Position numbers and translations under genes: made by a program
NCBI GenBank assembly: GCA_030674185.1
Contig: CM060315.1
Coordinates: forward strand, 93,143,058-93,207,057
Origin: Monoplex corrugatus
Lineage: Eukaryota; Mollusca; Gastropoda; Littorinimorpha; Ranellidae
Reading direction: 5' to 3'
DNA: 64,000 nucleotides
Notes under the pieces: generated by a model
Told to the model about the DNA's origin: nothing
The model's input: the letters and a program-made list of their open reading frames with translations, nothing else
Database searches by the model: none
Part shown: one piece after another, positions 54,802-63,967 of the stretch
Numbering within the stretch: the stretch's first letter is position 1
Layout: each line of letters starts with the position of its first letter

Positions 54802-57800
54802 CACCTGCACTCCACGTTGGGACACTTGCGTCCTTGCCGTTGACGAACGTACTTCAGCCCCTGGTACAGTATCCCCATCACCACCAATGCTAGTGCATAC
54901 AGGAACGCTTCTGCACACAGACACCACAAATACATCAGTCAATCAACCAACGAGAAGACTGGAGAAGAGTGGAAGAATGGTTCAGATGTTCGCCTGCCAA
55001 TAACTAAACTCAAGGTTCCAGGGTTCATTTCGGATTTCTTTTTGAAGGCCTCAACTTTTCTCGGTCCTTTTCTCACATTGGACCCAGCAGCACGGAAGTT
55101 TCAGTCTTTTTCTCATCATTTTTGTATCTGGTGTTTATTTGTTTGTAATCTTACGCTTGACAAAGGCCAATCGGCCGAAATTTTGCGCCTGTCTTGTCTT
55201 GTTGTATTAAATATGCGTTCGTATTCTTCTTTCATGTTTTTTCTGGTTCCTGTTTGCTTGAACGTGGGTAGTCACACTTGTTTTGATTTTCTCAGTTTGA
55301 CTGGAAAATTGAACTGAACATCCAGTCCTTCAGAAAAGGATGAAAAATGAGTCAGACCTGTGTGCTTTCTTGCCTGTGCATGCTCAAGATCCCATGACAG
55401 TTGAAAAAATTGAAAATCAAGGTATTTGACCAGCTGCCCTGGTATAAAACATTGGAGAGATAAGTTGATTTCTCAGGTCCCCCCTCCACCCCCCCCTAAA
55501 GACCAATTAGCCTTCTTGCCTTTCTAAAGTCTTGGTCAACTGAAAAAAAGAAAATTGGGTGGCCCAAGTTTCACATGGGAAATCCACTGTGAGAAAAAGA
55601 AATGAATATACGAATATGAATACGAAATATGAATATGAAAAAAATATGAAATATGAATATGAATCAATCAAGCAAGTAAATGAAAATTTTCTTTATTACG
55701 GCTTTCTTATTTTTCTGGCTCACTTTCTGCAGCACTCCTGTGTCACTACCCCCACGCCACACTCCTGTGTCATACCCCACGCCACACTCCTGTGTCACTA
55801 CCCCACGCAACCTGATAACACACTCCTGTGTCACTACCCCACGCCACACTCCTGTGTCACTACCCCCACGCCACACTCCTGTGTCACTACCCCCACTGCC
55901 ACACATCCTGTGTCACTACCCCCACGACCCACAACTCCTGTGTCACTACCCCCACGCCACACTCCTGTGTCACTACCCCCACGCCACACTCCTGTGTCAC
56001 TACCCCCACCGCCACACTCCTGTGTCACTACCCCCACGCCACACTCCTGTCATCAACACTGTCACTAGTGTCACTACCCCCACGCCACACTCCTGTACAT
56101 CAGTATCACTATCACTGAAGTGTCACTACCCCCACGCCACACTCCTGTACATCAGTATCACTTCACTGAAGTTCACTACCCCACAATCCTGTGTCACTAC
56201 CCCCACGCCACACTCCTGTACATCAGTATCACTATCACTGAAGTGTCACTACCCCCACGCCACACTCCTGTGTCACCTACCCCCACACCACACTCCTGTG
56301 TCACTACCCCCACGCCACACTCCTGTACATCAGTATCACTATCACTGAAGTGTTCCACTACCCCCACGCCACACTCCTGTACATCAGTATCACTATCACT
56401 GAAGTGTCACTACCCCCACGCCACACTCCTGTACATCAGTATCACTATCACTGAAGTGTCACTACCCCCACGCCACACTCCTGTACATCAGTATCACTAT
56501 CACTGAAGTGTCACTACCCCCACGCCACACTCCTGTGTCACTACCCCCACGCCACACTCCTGTGTCACTACCCCCACGCCACACTCCTGTGTCACTACCC
56601 CACGCCACACTCCTGTACATCAGTATCACTATCACTGAAGTGTCACTACCCCCACGCCACACTCCTGTACATCAGTATCACTATCACTGAAGAAGTCTCT
56701 TCCTGATGTTAACTGATAAGACATTCTTCTGTTGGTAGAAAGGCTGACTGGTTTTGTGGGGAAGACAGGACGTGGGTCCCTGACAGGCCAGGAAAACTCC
56801 TAACACTGGGAAGGAGCTGATCAGAGCTGGAAAATCCCACAAGCTCTTTCTGGACTTACAGGGGTTTGAACACAAGATCTCACCAACAGCAGACTGTTGC
56901 CCTTACCACGTGGCCATGCTGACTGATCTTAAACGAACACATTCACTGAAATACACAGTGTTATAGTATACACAACTAACATTGTGGTACACATGCGAAA
57001 CCTAGAAAATCAACAAAAAAAAAGTCAAAACAAGACTGAGGCTGCTGAAATGTGGGTTCTGCGAAGAATGTTAACCCTTTCAGTACTGAATATCTGCTGA
57101 CAATTACTTCCCTTTTCCTGAATTCCTCTCCCAGCTTCTCCCTTTCAGTCCTGCAAGCCGGAAAAACCGGCGATAGCGGTATCTGTTAACACTTAACGGC
57201 ACCAGGGGGGGGCTTGTTTATGTCTCCCCTTCCAGCGGCCAGCTGGAAGTAATGGGATTCGGGAGAACTGTTTATGATAAGGCAAATACTGACCACCCCT
57301 TCCCGTGGGAAAGTTTCCCAACTTCCTAGCTTCTTTGTTTTTAGACTTGGGGTTACTCAAATCTGCACGCACTCACTTTCTCTGTCACTTCTTTGGTACA
57401 GAATGGAGGACGATGACGCTGACCAGTTTTCTGACGACGATTTATATCAGAATTTAGACGATTTTGACCTGTTCGAGTTAAATGAAGAGGAAAGAGAGGA
57501 GCTGAATGTAGTTGTGAACCGTGCAAGTGATAGTGAAGTGGTGATGAACTTGATGACTGTTTTTTTTTTTTTAGAATGAATGAAACTGACATAATACTTA
57601 ATAGTTGTGACAATGATTACATAATGACAATTTGTGACTGGATATCTTGTTCTGTGATCGGATACTCATTCTACACAAGTGGGGGACATCAAACTGTAAG
57701 TAAACACATGTCTGCATGCTTCTGTTTTGTTCAGTTACCTGTTTGCGTAATTTGTCATTAATTGTTTACATGTGACACGGTATTTGTCATATTTGTCGTC

Positions 57801-60800
57801 ACCCATCACAAACAGCGTGCACTCAAATTCAAACTGATGGCTTTAAAGAAAATCTACGTTCAGTTCCGCACACAACGGTATATAACACTTAATATTTCAT
57901 ACTCTGCTCGAACAACCTCGATCGGGTTTACTCAAATACCCGTTTTGCACTCTTTTTCACCCCAGAAACCCAGGAATTAAGGGAATGTGTGACTCTGTGA
58001 GCCCGCCGGTTTTCCTCCTCATAGGACTGAAGGGTAGTAACAAGCTGGGCCGGTAAACCGGCCTGCAGTACTGAAAGGGTTAAGACTAAGAGTTCCATGG
58101 ACAGCAAAGAAAACAAATGAAAAAGTCTTGAGAGAAGCAAACACAAAAAGAACATTACTGAAGAAGCTTAGGAAAAGACAAGCAACACGTTGAGGACATT
58201 TTATGAAGCAAAAGAAATTTGAGCACCTAATCACAACAGGAAAGCTGGAGGAAGTTATTGGAGTATATTTTAAGAGGGATTCACCACACTTGGACAACTC
58301 CATATGTGCTCCATCCAAATCTGCAAGCAATTATCTGACAAATTTCCTCAGCCTGCATAAAACCCCATGCATGGCAAGGTCTTGAAATGTGGAAAGTGGA
58401 GGATGGACCTATCAAACAGTAAGCTGACACCACTAGAATGATGGAAACATTAAGATGGGCAGCCAACAGGCCAGTGGACCTATCAAACAGTAAGCTGACA
58501 CCACCAGAATGATGGAAACATTAAGATGGGCAGCCAACAGGCCAGTGAACCTATCAAACAGTAAGCTGACACCAGCAGAATGATGGAAACATTAAGATGG
58601 ACAGCCAACAGGCCAGTGGACCTATCAAACAGTAAGCTGACACACCAGAAATGATGGAAACATTAAGATGGGCAGCCAACAGGCCAGTGGACCTATCAAA
58701 CAGTAAGCTGACACCACAGAATGATGGAAACATTAAGATGGACAGCCAACAGGCCAGTGGACCTATCAAACAGTAAGCTGAAACCACAGAATGATGGAAA
58801 CATTAAGATGGGCAGCCAACAGGCCAGTGGACCTATCAAACAGTAAGCTGACACCACAGAATGATGGAAACATTAAGATGGGCAGCCAACAGGCCAGTGG
58901 ACCTATCAAACACTAAGCTGACACCACAGAATGATGGAAACATTAAGATGGGCAGCCAACAGGCCAGTGGGCCTATCAAACAGTAAGCTGACACCAGCAG
59001 AATGATGGAAACATTAAGATGGGCAGCCAACAGGCCAGTGGACCTATCAAACAGTAAGCTGACACCACAGAATGATGGAAACATTGAGATGGGCAGCCAA
59101 CAGCCAGTGGACCTATCAAACACTAAGCTGACACCACCAGAATGATGGAAACATTAAGATGGGCAGCCAACAGGCCAGTGGACCTATCAAACACTAAGCT
59201 GACACCAGCAGAATGATGGAAACATTAAGAAGGACAGCCAACAGGCCAGTGGACCTATCAAACACAAAGCTGACACCAGCAGAATGAAAGGAAACATTAA
59301 GAAGGACAGCCAACAGGCCAGTGGACCTATCAAACAGTAAGCTGACACCACCAAAATGATGGAACCATGAAGATGGGGCAGCCAACAGGCCAGTGGACCT
59401 ATCAAACAGTAAGCTGACACCAGCAGAATGATGGAAACATTAAGATGGGCAGCCAACAGGCCAGTGGACCTATCAAACAGTAAGCTGACACCAGCAGAAT
59501 GATGGAAACATTAAGATGGGCAGCTAACAGGCCAGTGGACCTATCAAACAGTAAGCTGACACCAGCAGAATGATGGAAACATTAAGATGGACAGCCAACA
59601 GGCCAGTGGACCTATCAAACAGTAAGCTGACACCACCCAGAATGATGGAAACATTAAGATGGGCAGCCAACAGGCCAGTGGACCTATCAAACAGTAAGCT
59701 GACACCAGCAGAATGATGGAAACATTAAGATGGCAGCCAACAGGCCAGTGGACCTATCAAACAGTAAGCTGACACCAGCAGAATGATGGAAACATTAAGA
59801 TGGGCAGCCAACAGGCCAGTGGACCTATCAAACACTAAGCTGACACCACAGAATTATGGAAACATTAAGATGGGCAGCCAACAGGCCAGTGGACCTATCA
59901 AACAGTAAGCTGACACCACAGAATGATGGAAACATTAAGATGGGCAGCCAACAGGCCAGTGGACCTATCAAACAGTAAGCTGACACCACAGAATGATGGA
60001 AACATTAAGATGGGCAGCCAACAGGCCAGTGGACCTATCAAACAGTAAGCTGACACCACAGAATGATGGAAACATTAAGATGGGCAGCCAACAGGCCAGT
60101 GGACCTATCAAACAGTAAGCTGACACCACAGAATGATGGAAACATTAAGATGGGCAGCCAACAGGCCAGTGGATCTATCAAACAGTAAGCTGACACCACC
60201 AAAATGATGGAAACATTAAGACGGGCAGCCAACAGGCCAGTGGACCTATCAAACAGTAAGCTGACACCACCAGAATAATGGAAACATTAAGACGGGCAGC
60301 CAACAGGCCAGTGGACCTATCAAACACTAAGCTGACACCAGCAGAATGATGGAAACATTAAGATGGGCAGCCAACAGGCCAGTGGACCTATCAAACACTA
60401 AGCTGACACCAGCAGAATGATGGAAACATTAAGAAGGACAGCCAACAGGCCAGTGGACCTATCAAACACAAAAGCTGACACCAGCAGAATGATGGAAACA
60501 TTAAGAAGGACAGCCAACAGGCCAGTGGACCTATCAAACAGTAAGCTGACACCACCAAAATGATGGAACCATGAAGATGGACAGCCAACAGGCCAGTGGA
60601 CCTATCAAACAGTAAGCTGACACCACCAGAATGATGGAAACATTAAGATGGGCAGCCAACAGGCCAGTGGACCTATCAAACAGTAAGCTGACACCACCAG
60701 AATGATGGAAACATTAAGATGGGCAGCTAACAGGCCAGTGGACCTATCAAACAGTAAGCTGACACCAGCAGAATGATGGAAACATTAAGATGGACAGCCA

Positions 60801-63164
60801 ACAGGCCAGTGGACCTATCAAACAGTAAGCTGACACCACCAGAATGATGGAAACATTAAGATGGGCAGCCAACAGGCCAGTGGACCTATCAAACACTAAG
60901 CTGACACCACAGAATGATGGAAACATTAAGATGGGCAGCCAACAGGCCAGTGGACCTATCAAACATAAGCTGACACCACCAGAATGATGGAAACATTAAG
61001 ATGGACAGCCAACAGGCCAGTGGACCTATCAAACACTAAGCTGACACCACAGAATGATGGAAACATTAAGATGGACAGCCAACAGGCCAGTGGACCTATC
61101 AAACACTAAGCTGACACCACAGAATGATGGAAACATTAAGATGGACAGCCAACAGGCCAGTGGACCTATCAAACAGTAAGCTGAAACCACAGAATGATGG
61201 AAACATTAAGATGGGCAGCCAACAGGCCAGTGGACCTATCAAACAGTAAGCTGACACCACAGAATGATGGAAACATTAAGATGGGCAGCCAACAGGCCAG
61301 TGGACCTATCAAACAGTAAGCTGACACCACAGAATGATGGAAACATTAAGATGGGCAGCCAACAGGCCAGTGGGCCTATCAAACAGTAAGCTGACACCAC
61401 AGAATGATGGAAACATTAAGATGGGCAGCCAACAGGCCAGTGGACCTATCAAACACTAAGCTGACACCACAGAATGATGGAAACATTAAGATGGGCAGCC
61501 AACAGGCCAGTGGACCTATCAAACAGTAAGCTGACACCACAGAATGATGGAAACATTAAGATGGGCAGCCAACAGGCCAGTGGACCTATCAAACAGTAAG
61601 CTGACACCACAGAATGATGGAAACATTAAGATGGGCAGCCAACAGGCCAGTGGATCTATCAAACAGTAAGCTGACACCACCAAAATGATGGAAACATTAA
61701 GACGGGCAGCCAACAGGCCAGTGGACCTATCAAACAGTAAGCTGACACCACCAGAATAATGGAAACATTAAGACGGGCAGCCAACAGGCCAGTGGACCTA
61801 TCATATAGTATCAAACACTAAGCTGACACCAGCAGAATGATGGAAACATTAAGATGGGCAGCCAACAGGCCAGTGGACCTATCAAACACTAAGCTGACAC
61901 CAGCAGAATGATGGAAACATTAAGAAGGACAGCCAACAGGCCAGTGGACCTATCAAACACAAAAGCTGACACCAGCAGAATGATGGAAACATTAAGAAGG
62001 ACAGCCAACAGGCCAGTGGACCTATCAAACAGTAAGCTGACACCACCAAAATGATGGAACCATGAAGATGGACAGCCAACAGGCCAGTGGACCTATCAAA
62101 CAGTAAGCTGACACCAGCAGAATGATGGAAACATTAAGAAGGACAGCCAACAGGCCAGTGGACCTATCAAACAGTAAGCTGACACCAGCAGAATGATGGA
62201 AACATTAAGAAGGACAGCCAACAGGCCAGTGGACCTATCAAACAGTAAGCTGACACCAGCAGAATGATGGAAACATTAAGATGGACAGCCAACAGGCCAG
62301 TGGACCTATCAAACAGTAAGCTGACACCAGCAGAATGATGGAAACATTAAGGACAGCCAACAGGCCAGTGGACCTATCAAACACTAAGCTGACACCAGCA
62401 GAATGATGGAAACATTAAGGACAGCCCACAGACCAGTGTTTTAATGTTGTGGGCTGGATTGAACTCAAGATATCAGATCTTGAGTCCATAGCTCTACCAA
62501 CCAGCCCGCTGGAGGGAAAAAGAGCACCAGGTAGACCCAGGGAGAAAATACTGGACAGTTTTGCAGAGAGGATGAGGACAGCTCTAAATGGTGGGAGACA
62601 TATTTGCAGTGACAAAAGATAAGATTCGTATTGAGGGCCATGATCATTAATGCCATGTGGCATGGCAGATACAAGGGTGACACTTTGAAAATCTGAAAAA
62701 ACGGAAAATCAGGCTAACTGGAAAACTTTTTCACTTGAAGGCACTAGCAGCACAATGGCGCGAAGTAAGTGATGTGTGTAGCCAAACAAAGATCGCTGGA
62801 CCTAAGTTGTCTTCAACGATAGAGAGCGCTTCCTCATTTCCGGTCGTCTGCTACAGTGCTGCTCCGGTCATAATACCGCCGATTCAACTGGTTTCTTCCC
62901 CCAAACATTTTTTTGTTGGAATAACGAAAATGAAAAAAAGGAATTTCCGTCTGGGGCCTTGCCGAGAAAACAGATTTCCGTCACCCAGCGGAAGAGTGGC
63001 ACCCATGCACATATGATGATGATGAAGACAATGACACACCCAACACCCAACACCAACACCCAACAGAGTTGTCTGCAGAACTGACCTTTCTTTGTGTGGA
63101 TAATCCAGGAAGAAAACAGGACGGTGTCTCCATACTCCAGATGGAATGCTGTCTGCAACATCAT
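51526..63164 (-). CDS. SLC31/CTR-type copper transporter, three exons
   Basis: Predicted join of 63164-63086, 54910-54805 and 51868-51526, 528 nt, about 175 residues. The family forms membrane trimers that pass Cu(I) into the cytosol, at the cell surface or in endosomes. Exon 1 gives the short lumenal segment ([20 protein letters not shown]). Exon 2 gives the first membrane helix ([20 protein letters not shown]) and a basic cytosolic loop. Exon 3 gives helix 2 ([20 protein letters not shown]) with the copper-gating M-x3-M (MLAVM), helix 3 ([19 protein letters not shown]) with the G-x3-G packing motif (GLGLG), and a tail ending CRCDESAT. Phases agree at both joins (AAA G/AA, giving E; AG/G, giving R) and all introns are GT-AG. 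The short, Met-poor N-terminus and [11 protein letters not shown] resemble CTR2 (SLC31A2) more than CTR1. A Met-rich upstream exon cannot be excluded, because the TTGCAG before codon 5 could be an acceptor. Confidence 0.8.
51957..52022. repeat. (GAT/GGT)n microsatellite in intron 2
   Basis: ATGATGATGATGGTGGTGAT-type run. Confidence 0.9.
52308..52560. repeat. CA, CG and CAGA microsatellites in intron 2
   Basis: CA 52312-52329, CA/CG 52376-52445 with a CGCGCGCG core (52423-52441), (ACAG)n at 52508-52545, then GA. Confidence 0.93.
52561..53210. other. Intron 2 sequence, no recognised feature
   Basis: AT-rich with no element recognised. Confidence 0.4.
53211..53772. repeat. 560-bp (GATGGT)n-type microsatellite, apparent expanded SINE tail
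   Basis: GAT with GGT, GAC and AAT variants, running directly into the 3' end of a family D SINE whose sense strand ends in (ATC)n. Long open frames on both strands are artefacts. Confidence 0.92.
53765..54098 (-). mobile_element. SINE family D copy in intron 2
   Basis: Body TCAACCAGGTCCATGAGATA, GTGGTCCCAGTCTTTCCAAT and AGGAGCCGGTTGGGGCTGAA. The tRNA-like head near 54015-54098 has TGGGGGTTCAAACACTC (B-box region) and CTAACCACTACACAAC (A-box region). Confidence 0.8.
54328..54516. repeat. (GA)n then (TG)n microsatellite
   Basis: GA/CAGA-rich to 54437, pure TG 54438-54512. Confidence 0.95.
54632..54799. repeat. (CA)n tract ending at the exon 2 donor site
   Basis: CACG-interrupted CA followed by pure CA at 54739-54798. 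In the transcript (minus strand) intron 2 starts GTGACC and goes straight into (TG)n. Confidence 0.95.
54805..54910 (-). CDS. Copper transporter exon 2
   Basis: 106 nt: AA completing a Glu codon, 34 codons ([34 protein letters not shown]), then AG of an Arg codon. Acceptor GGTGTCTGTGTGCAG, donor CAG-GTGACC. It encodes membrane helix 1 and the positively charged cytosolic loop typical of CTR proteins (YQGLKYVR, compare YEGLK in the family). Confidence 0.85.
55040..55300 (+). mobile_element. Interspersed repeat, family E, in intron 1
   Basis: ACGGAAGTTTCAGTC, TTACGCTTGACAAAGGCC, GGCCGAAATTTTGCGCCTGT, CTTGTTGTATTAAATATGCG and TTCTGGTTCCTGTTTGCTTG follow the order of the right arm of the 50.8 kb palindrome. 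Confidence 0.65.
55301..55730. other. Intron 1 sequence with a C-rich patch and an AAATATGA repeat
   Basis: C-rich stretch at 55478-55498 and GAATATGAAATATGAATATG-type AT repeat at 55603-55668. Confidence 0.5.
55731..56690. repeat. 27/54-bp minisatellite in intron 1
   Basis: The short unit GTGTCACTACCCCCACGCCA-CACTCCT alternates with a longer unit adding GTACATCAGTATCACTATCA and CTGAA. Short units dominate on the left, long units on the right. Confidence 0.96.
56740..56930 (-). mobile_element. SINE family D-related fragment
   Basis: GGAAGGAGCTGATCAGAGCT and GGAAAATCCCACAAGC parallel the family D body. The head ACAGGGGTTTGAACACAAG and CCTTACCACGTGGCC retains B- and A-box-like parts. Confidence 0.6.
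57071..58083. mobile_element. 1,005-bp piggyBac-like element, non-autonomous
   Basis: TTAA at 57071-57074 and 58080-58083. Perfect 14-bp inverted termini CCCTTTCAGTACTG (57075-57088, complement at 58066-58079). A second end-like word, CCCTTTCAGTCCTGCAAGCC, lies about 70 bp inside the left end, and CCGGTTTACCGGCC-type sequence lies inside the right end. TTAA targeting and short inverted ends define the piggyBac superfamily. It contains one acidic open frame but no catalytic domain. Confidence 0.85.
57403..57579 (+). pseudogene. Acidic N-terminal relic of a piggyBac-type transposase (tentative)
   Basis: A 58-codon frame starting at ATG 57403: [40 protein letters not shown] and [11 protein letters not shown], then a T run that introduces LEstop. 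Acidic, disordered N-termini are usual for piggyBac transposases, and the position inside a piggyBac-like element fits. No DDD catalytic domain or cysteine-rich end follows, so it would be an internally deleted copy. Sequence identity is not demonstrated. Confidence 0.45.
58252..62507 (-). mobile_element. tRNA-derived SINE family B with about 56 internal 71-bp units
   Basis: On the minus strand the tRNA-like head starts at about 62507 (A box in TGGTTGGTAGAGC, 62503-62491; B box GAGTTCAATCC, 62466-62456). The tandem body follows (62430 to about 58395), then the 3' body (CATTTCAAGACCTTGCCATG, GCAGATTTGGATGGAGCACA, GAATCCCTCTTAAAATATAC). An 8-bp duplication GCTGGAGG (58244-58251 and 62508-62515) flanks it inside the LINE. 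Family B elsewhere has one to six units. Confidence 0.87.
58395..62430. repeat. 71-bp minisatellite inside the SINE
   Basis: The unit contains GGACCTATCAAACAGTAAGC, TGACACCA(C/G)CAGAATGATGG, AAACATTAAGATGGGCAGCC and AACAGGCCAGT. Variants (GTAAG or CTAAG, CACAGAA or CAGCAGAA, AGAAGGACAG) form longer blocks. Markers AAACACAAAAGCTGAC (60463, 61956), TGGATCTATC (60171, 61652) and ACCATGAAGATGG (60568, 62058) show a 1.48-kb segmental duplication. Confidence 0.97.
62691..63085. other. Unique, GC-balanced part of intron 1
   Basis: Non-repetitive sequence with CpG-containing words (CAATGGCGCGAAGTAAGTG, CCGTCACCCAGCGGAAGAG). ATGGCGCGAA at 62756 is followed by a consensus donor GTAAGT, so a short upstream exon of a plus-strand transcript is conceivable. 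Unproven. Confidence 0.3.
63086..63164 (-). CDS. Copper transporter exon 1 (start-containing as modelled)
   Basis: 79 nt from ATG at 63164-63162 ([26 protein letters not shown]) plus the G of a Glu codon. Donor AAAG-GTCAGT. F-H-x-x-Y-x-D-T-V-L-F-x-x-W matches the conserved segment just before helix 1 in CTR proteins. If TTGCAG (63158-63153) is an acceptor, coding begins at ACAGCATTC and the true start lies outside the window. Confidence 0.7.
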
Positions 63165-63171
63165 ATCAACA

Positions 63172-63525
63172 TCAACATAAAATACAGTTCATTCTATTTC
63201 TGCACCTGTCTTAACATAAAATACATTTCATTCTATTTCTGCACCTGTCTTAACATAAAATACAGTTCATTCTATTTCTGCACCTGTCTTAACATAAAAT
63301 ACAGTCAATTCTATTTCTGCACCTGTCTTAACATAAAATACAGTCAATTCTATTTTTGCACCTGTCTTAACATAAAATACAGTTCATTCTATTTCTGCAC
63401 CTGTCTTAACATAAAATACAGTTCATTCTATTTCTGCACCTGTCTTAACATAAAATACAGTCAATTCTATTTCTGCACCTGTCTTAACATAAAATACAGT
63501 CAATTCTATTTCTGCACCTGTCTTC
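63172..63525. repeat. 39-bp minisatellite just upstream of the copper transporter start
   Basis: About nine copies of AACATAAAATACAG(TTC or TCA), ATTCTATTTCTGCACCTGTC-TT. The unit is 13 codons long and on the minus strand reads KTGAEIELTVFYV in units with TCAATT, but TTCATT units contain a stop, so it is not continuously coding. Confidence 0.95.
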
Positions 63526-63601
63526 TTTTTTCTTTTTTTCCCTTTCTTTTTTGTCTGTTGCATATTCAGAGGCGTTTCAGTGGTGACAGCCTCTGAGACT
63601 A

Positions 63602-63602
63602 C

Positions 63603-63660
<58 letters not shown>

Positions 63661-63725
63661 GGGACAATGATCATGATGCTGTGGATTTCCTTCCTGACTG
63701 AGATACTGTATGGGCTGTACCCTAC
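63602..63725 (-). mobile_element. SINE family D 3' end with (GAT)n tail
   Basis: Clean GAT run (63602-63660) followed by ATCATGATGCTGTGGATTTC and TGACTGAGATACTG, matching 12050-12100. Confidence 0.65.
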
Positions 63726-63775
63726 CCATCATCAGTCTGTGTTACTAGAGAAAAAGTTGACATAAAAGAAATTGT

Positions 63776-63797
63776 CACACACACACACACACACACA

Positions 63798-63849
<52 letters not shown>

Positions 63850-63886
63850 GCAGAAGAGAGAGCGAGAGAGAGAGAGAGAGAGAGGC

Positions 63887-63924
<38 letters not shown>

Positions 63925-63926
63925 AA
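63776..63926. repeat. (CA)n then (GA)n microsatellite
   Basis: CA 63776-63848, GA 63855-63925. Confidence 0.96.
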
Positions 63927-63967
63927 CACACATGCTCCTTTCACTCTTTTGAGAATCAAATCCAAAA

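Larger units (their letters stand above)
57022..62690 (+). pseudogene. LINE copy (MRQGT family) split by two later insertions
   Basis: Three separated parts form one LINE tail. 57022-57070 encodes [12 protein letters not shown]. 58084-58251 encodes [20 protein letters not shown] and later HLITTGKLE. 62508-62690 encodes [20 protein letters not shown] and a decayed RAMI-NAM end. The first gap is a TTAA-flanked element and the second an expanded SINE. Frameshifts show it is not active. Confidence 0.85.

Noticed and set aside
55559..56690. Pro/His/Ser-rich 169- and 222-codon frames
   Set aside because: Arise from a 27/54-bp minisatellite in an intron.
63172..63525. Coding N-terminal repeat (KTGAEIELTVFYV) of the copper transporter
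   Set aside because: Several units carry an in-frame stop on the minus strand and the repeat does not resemble any CTR N-terminus.
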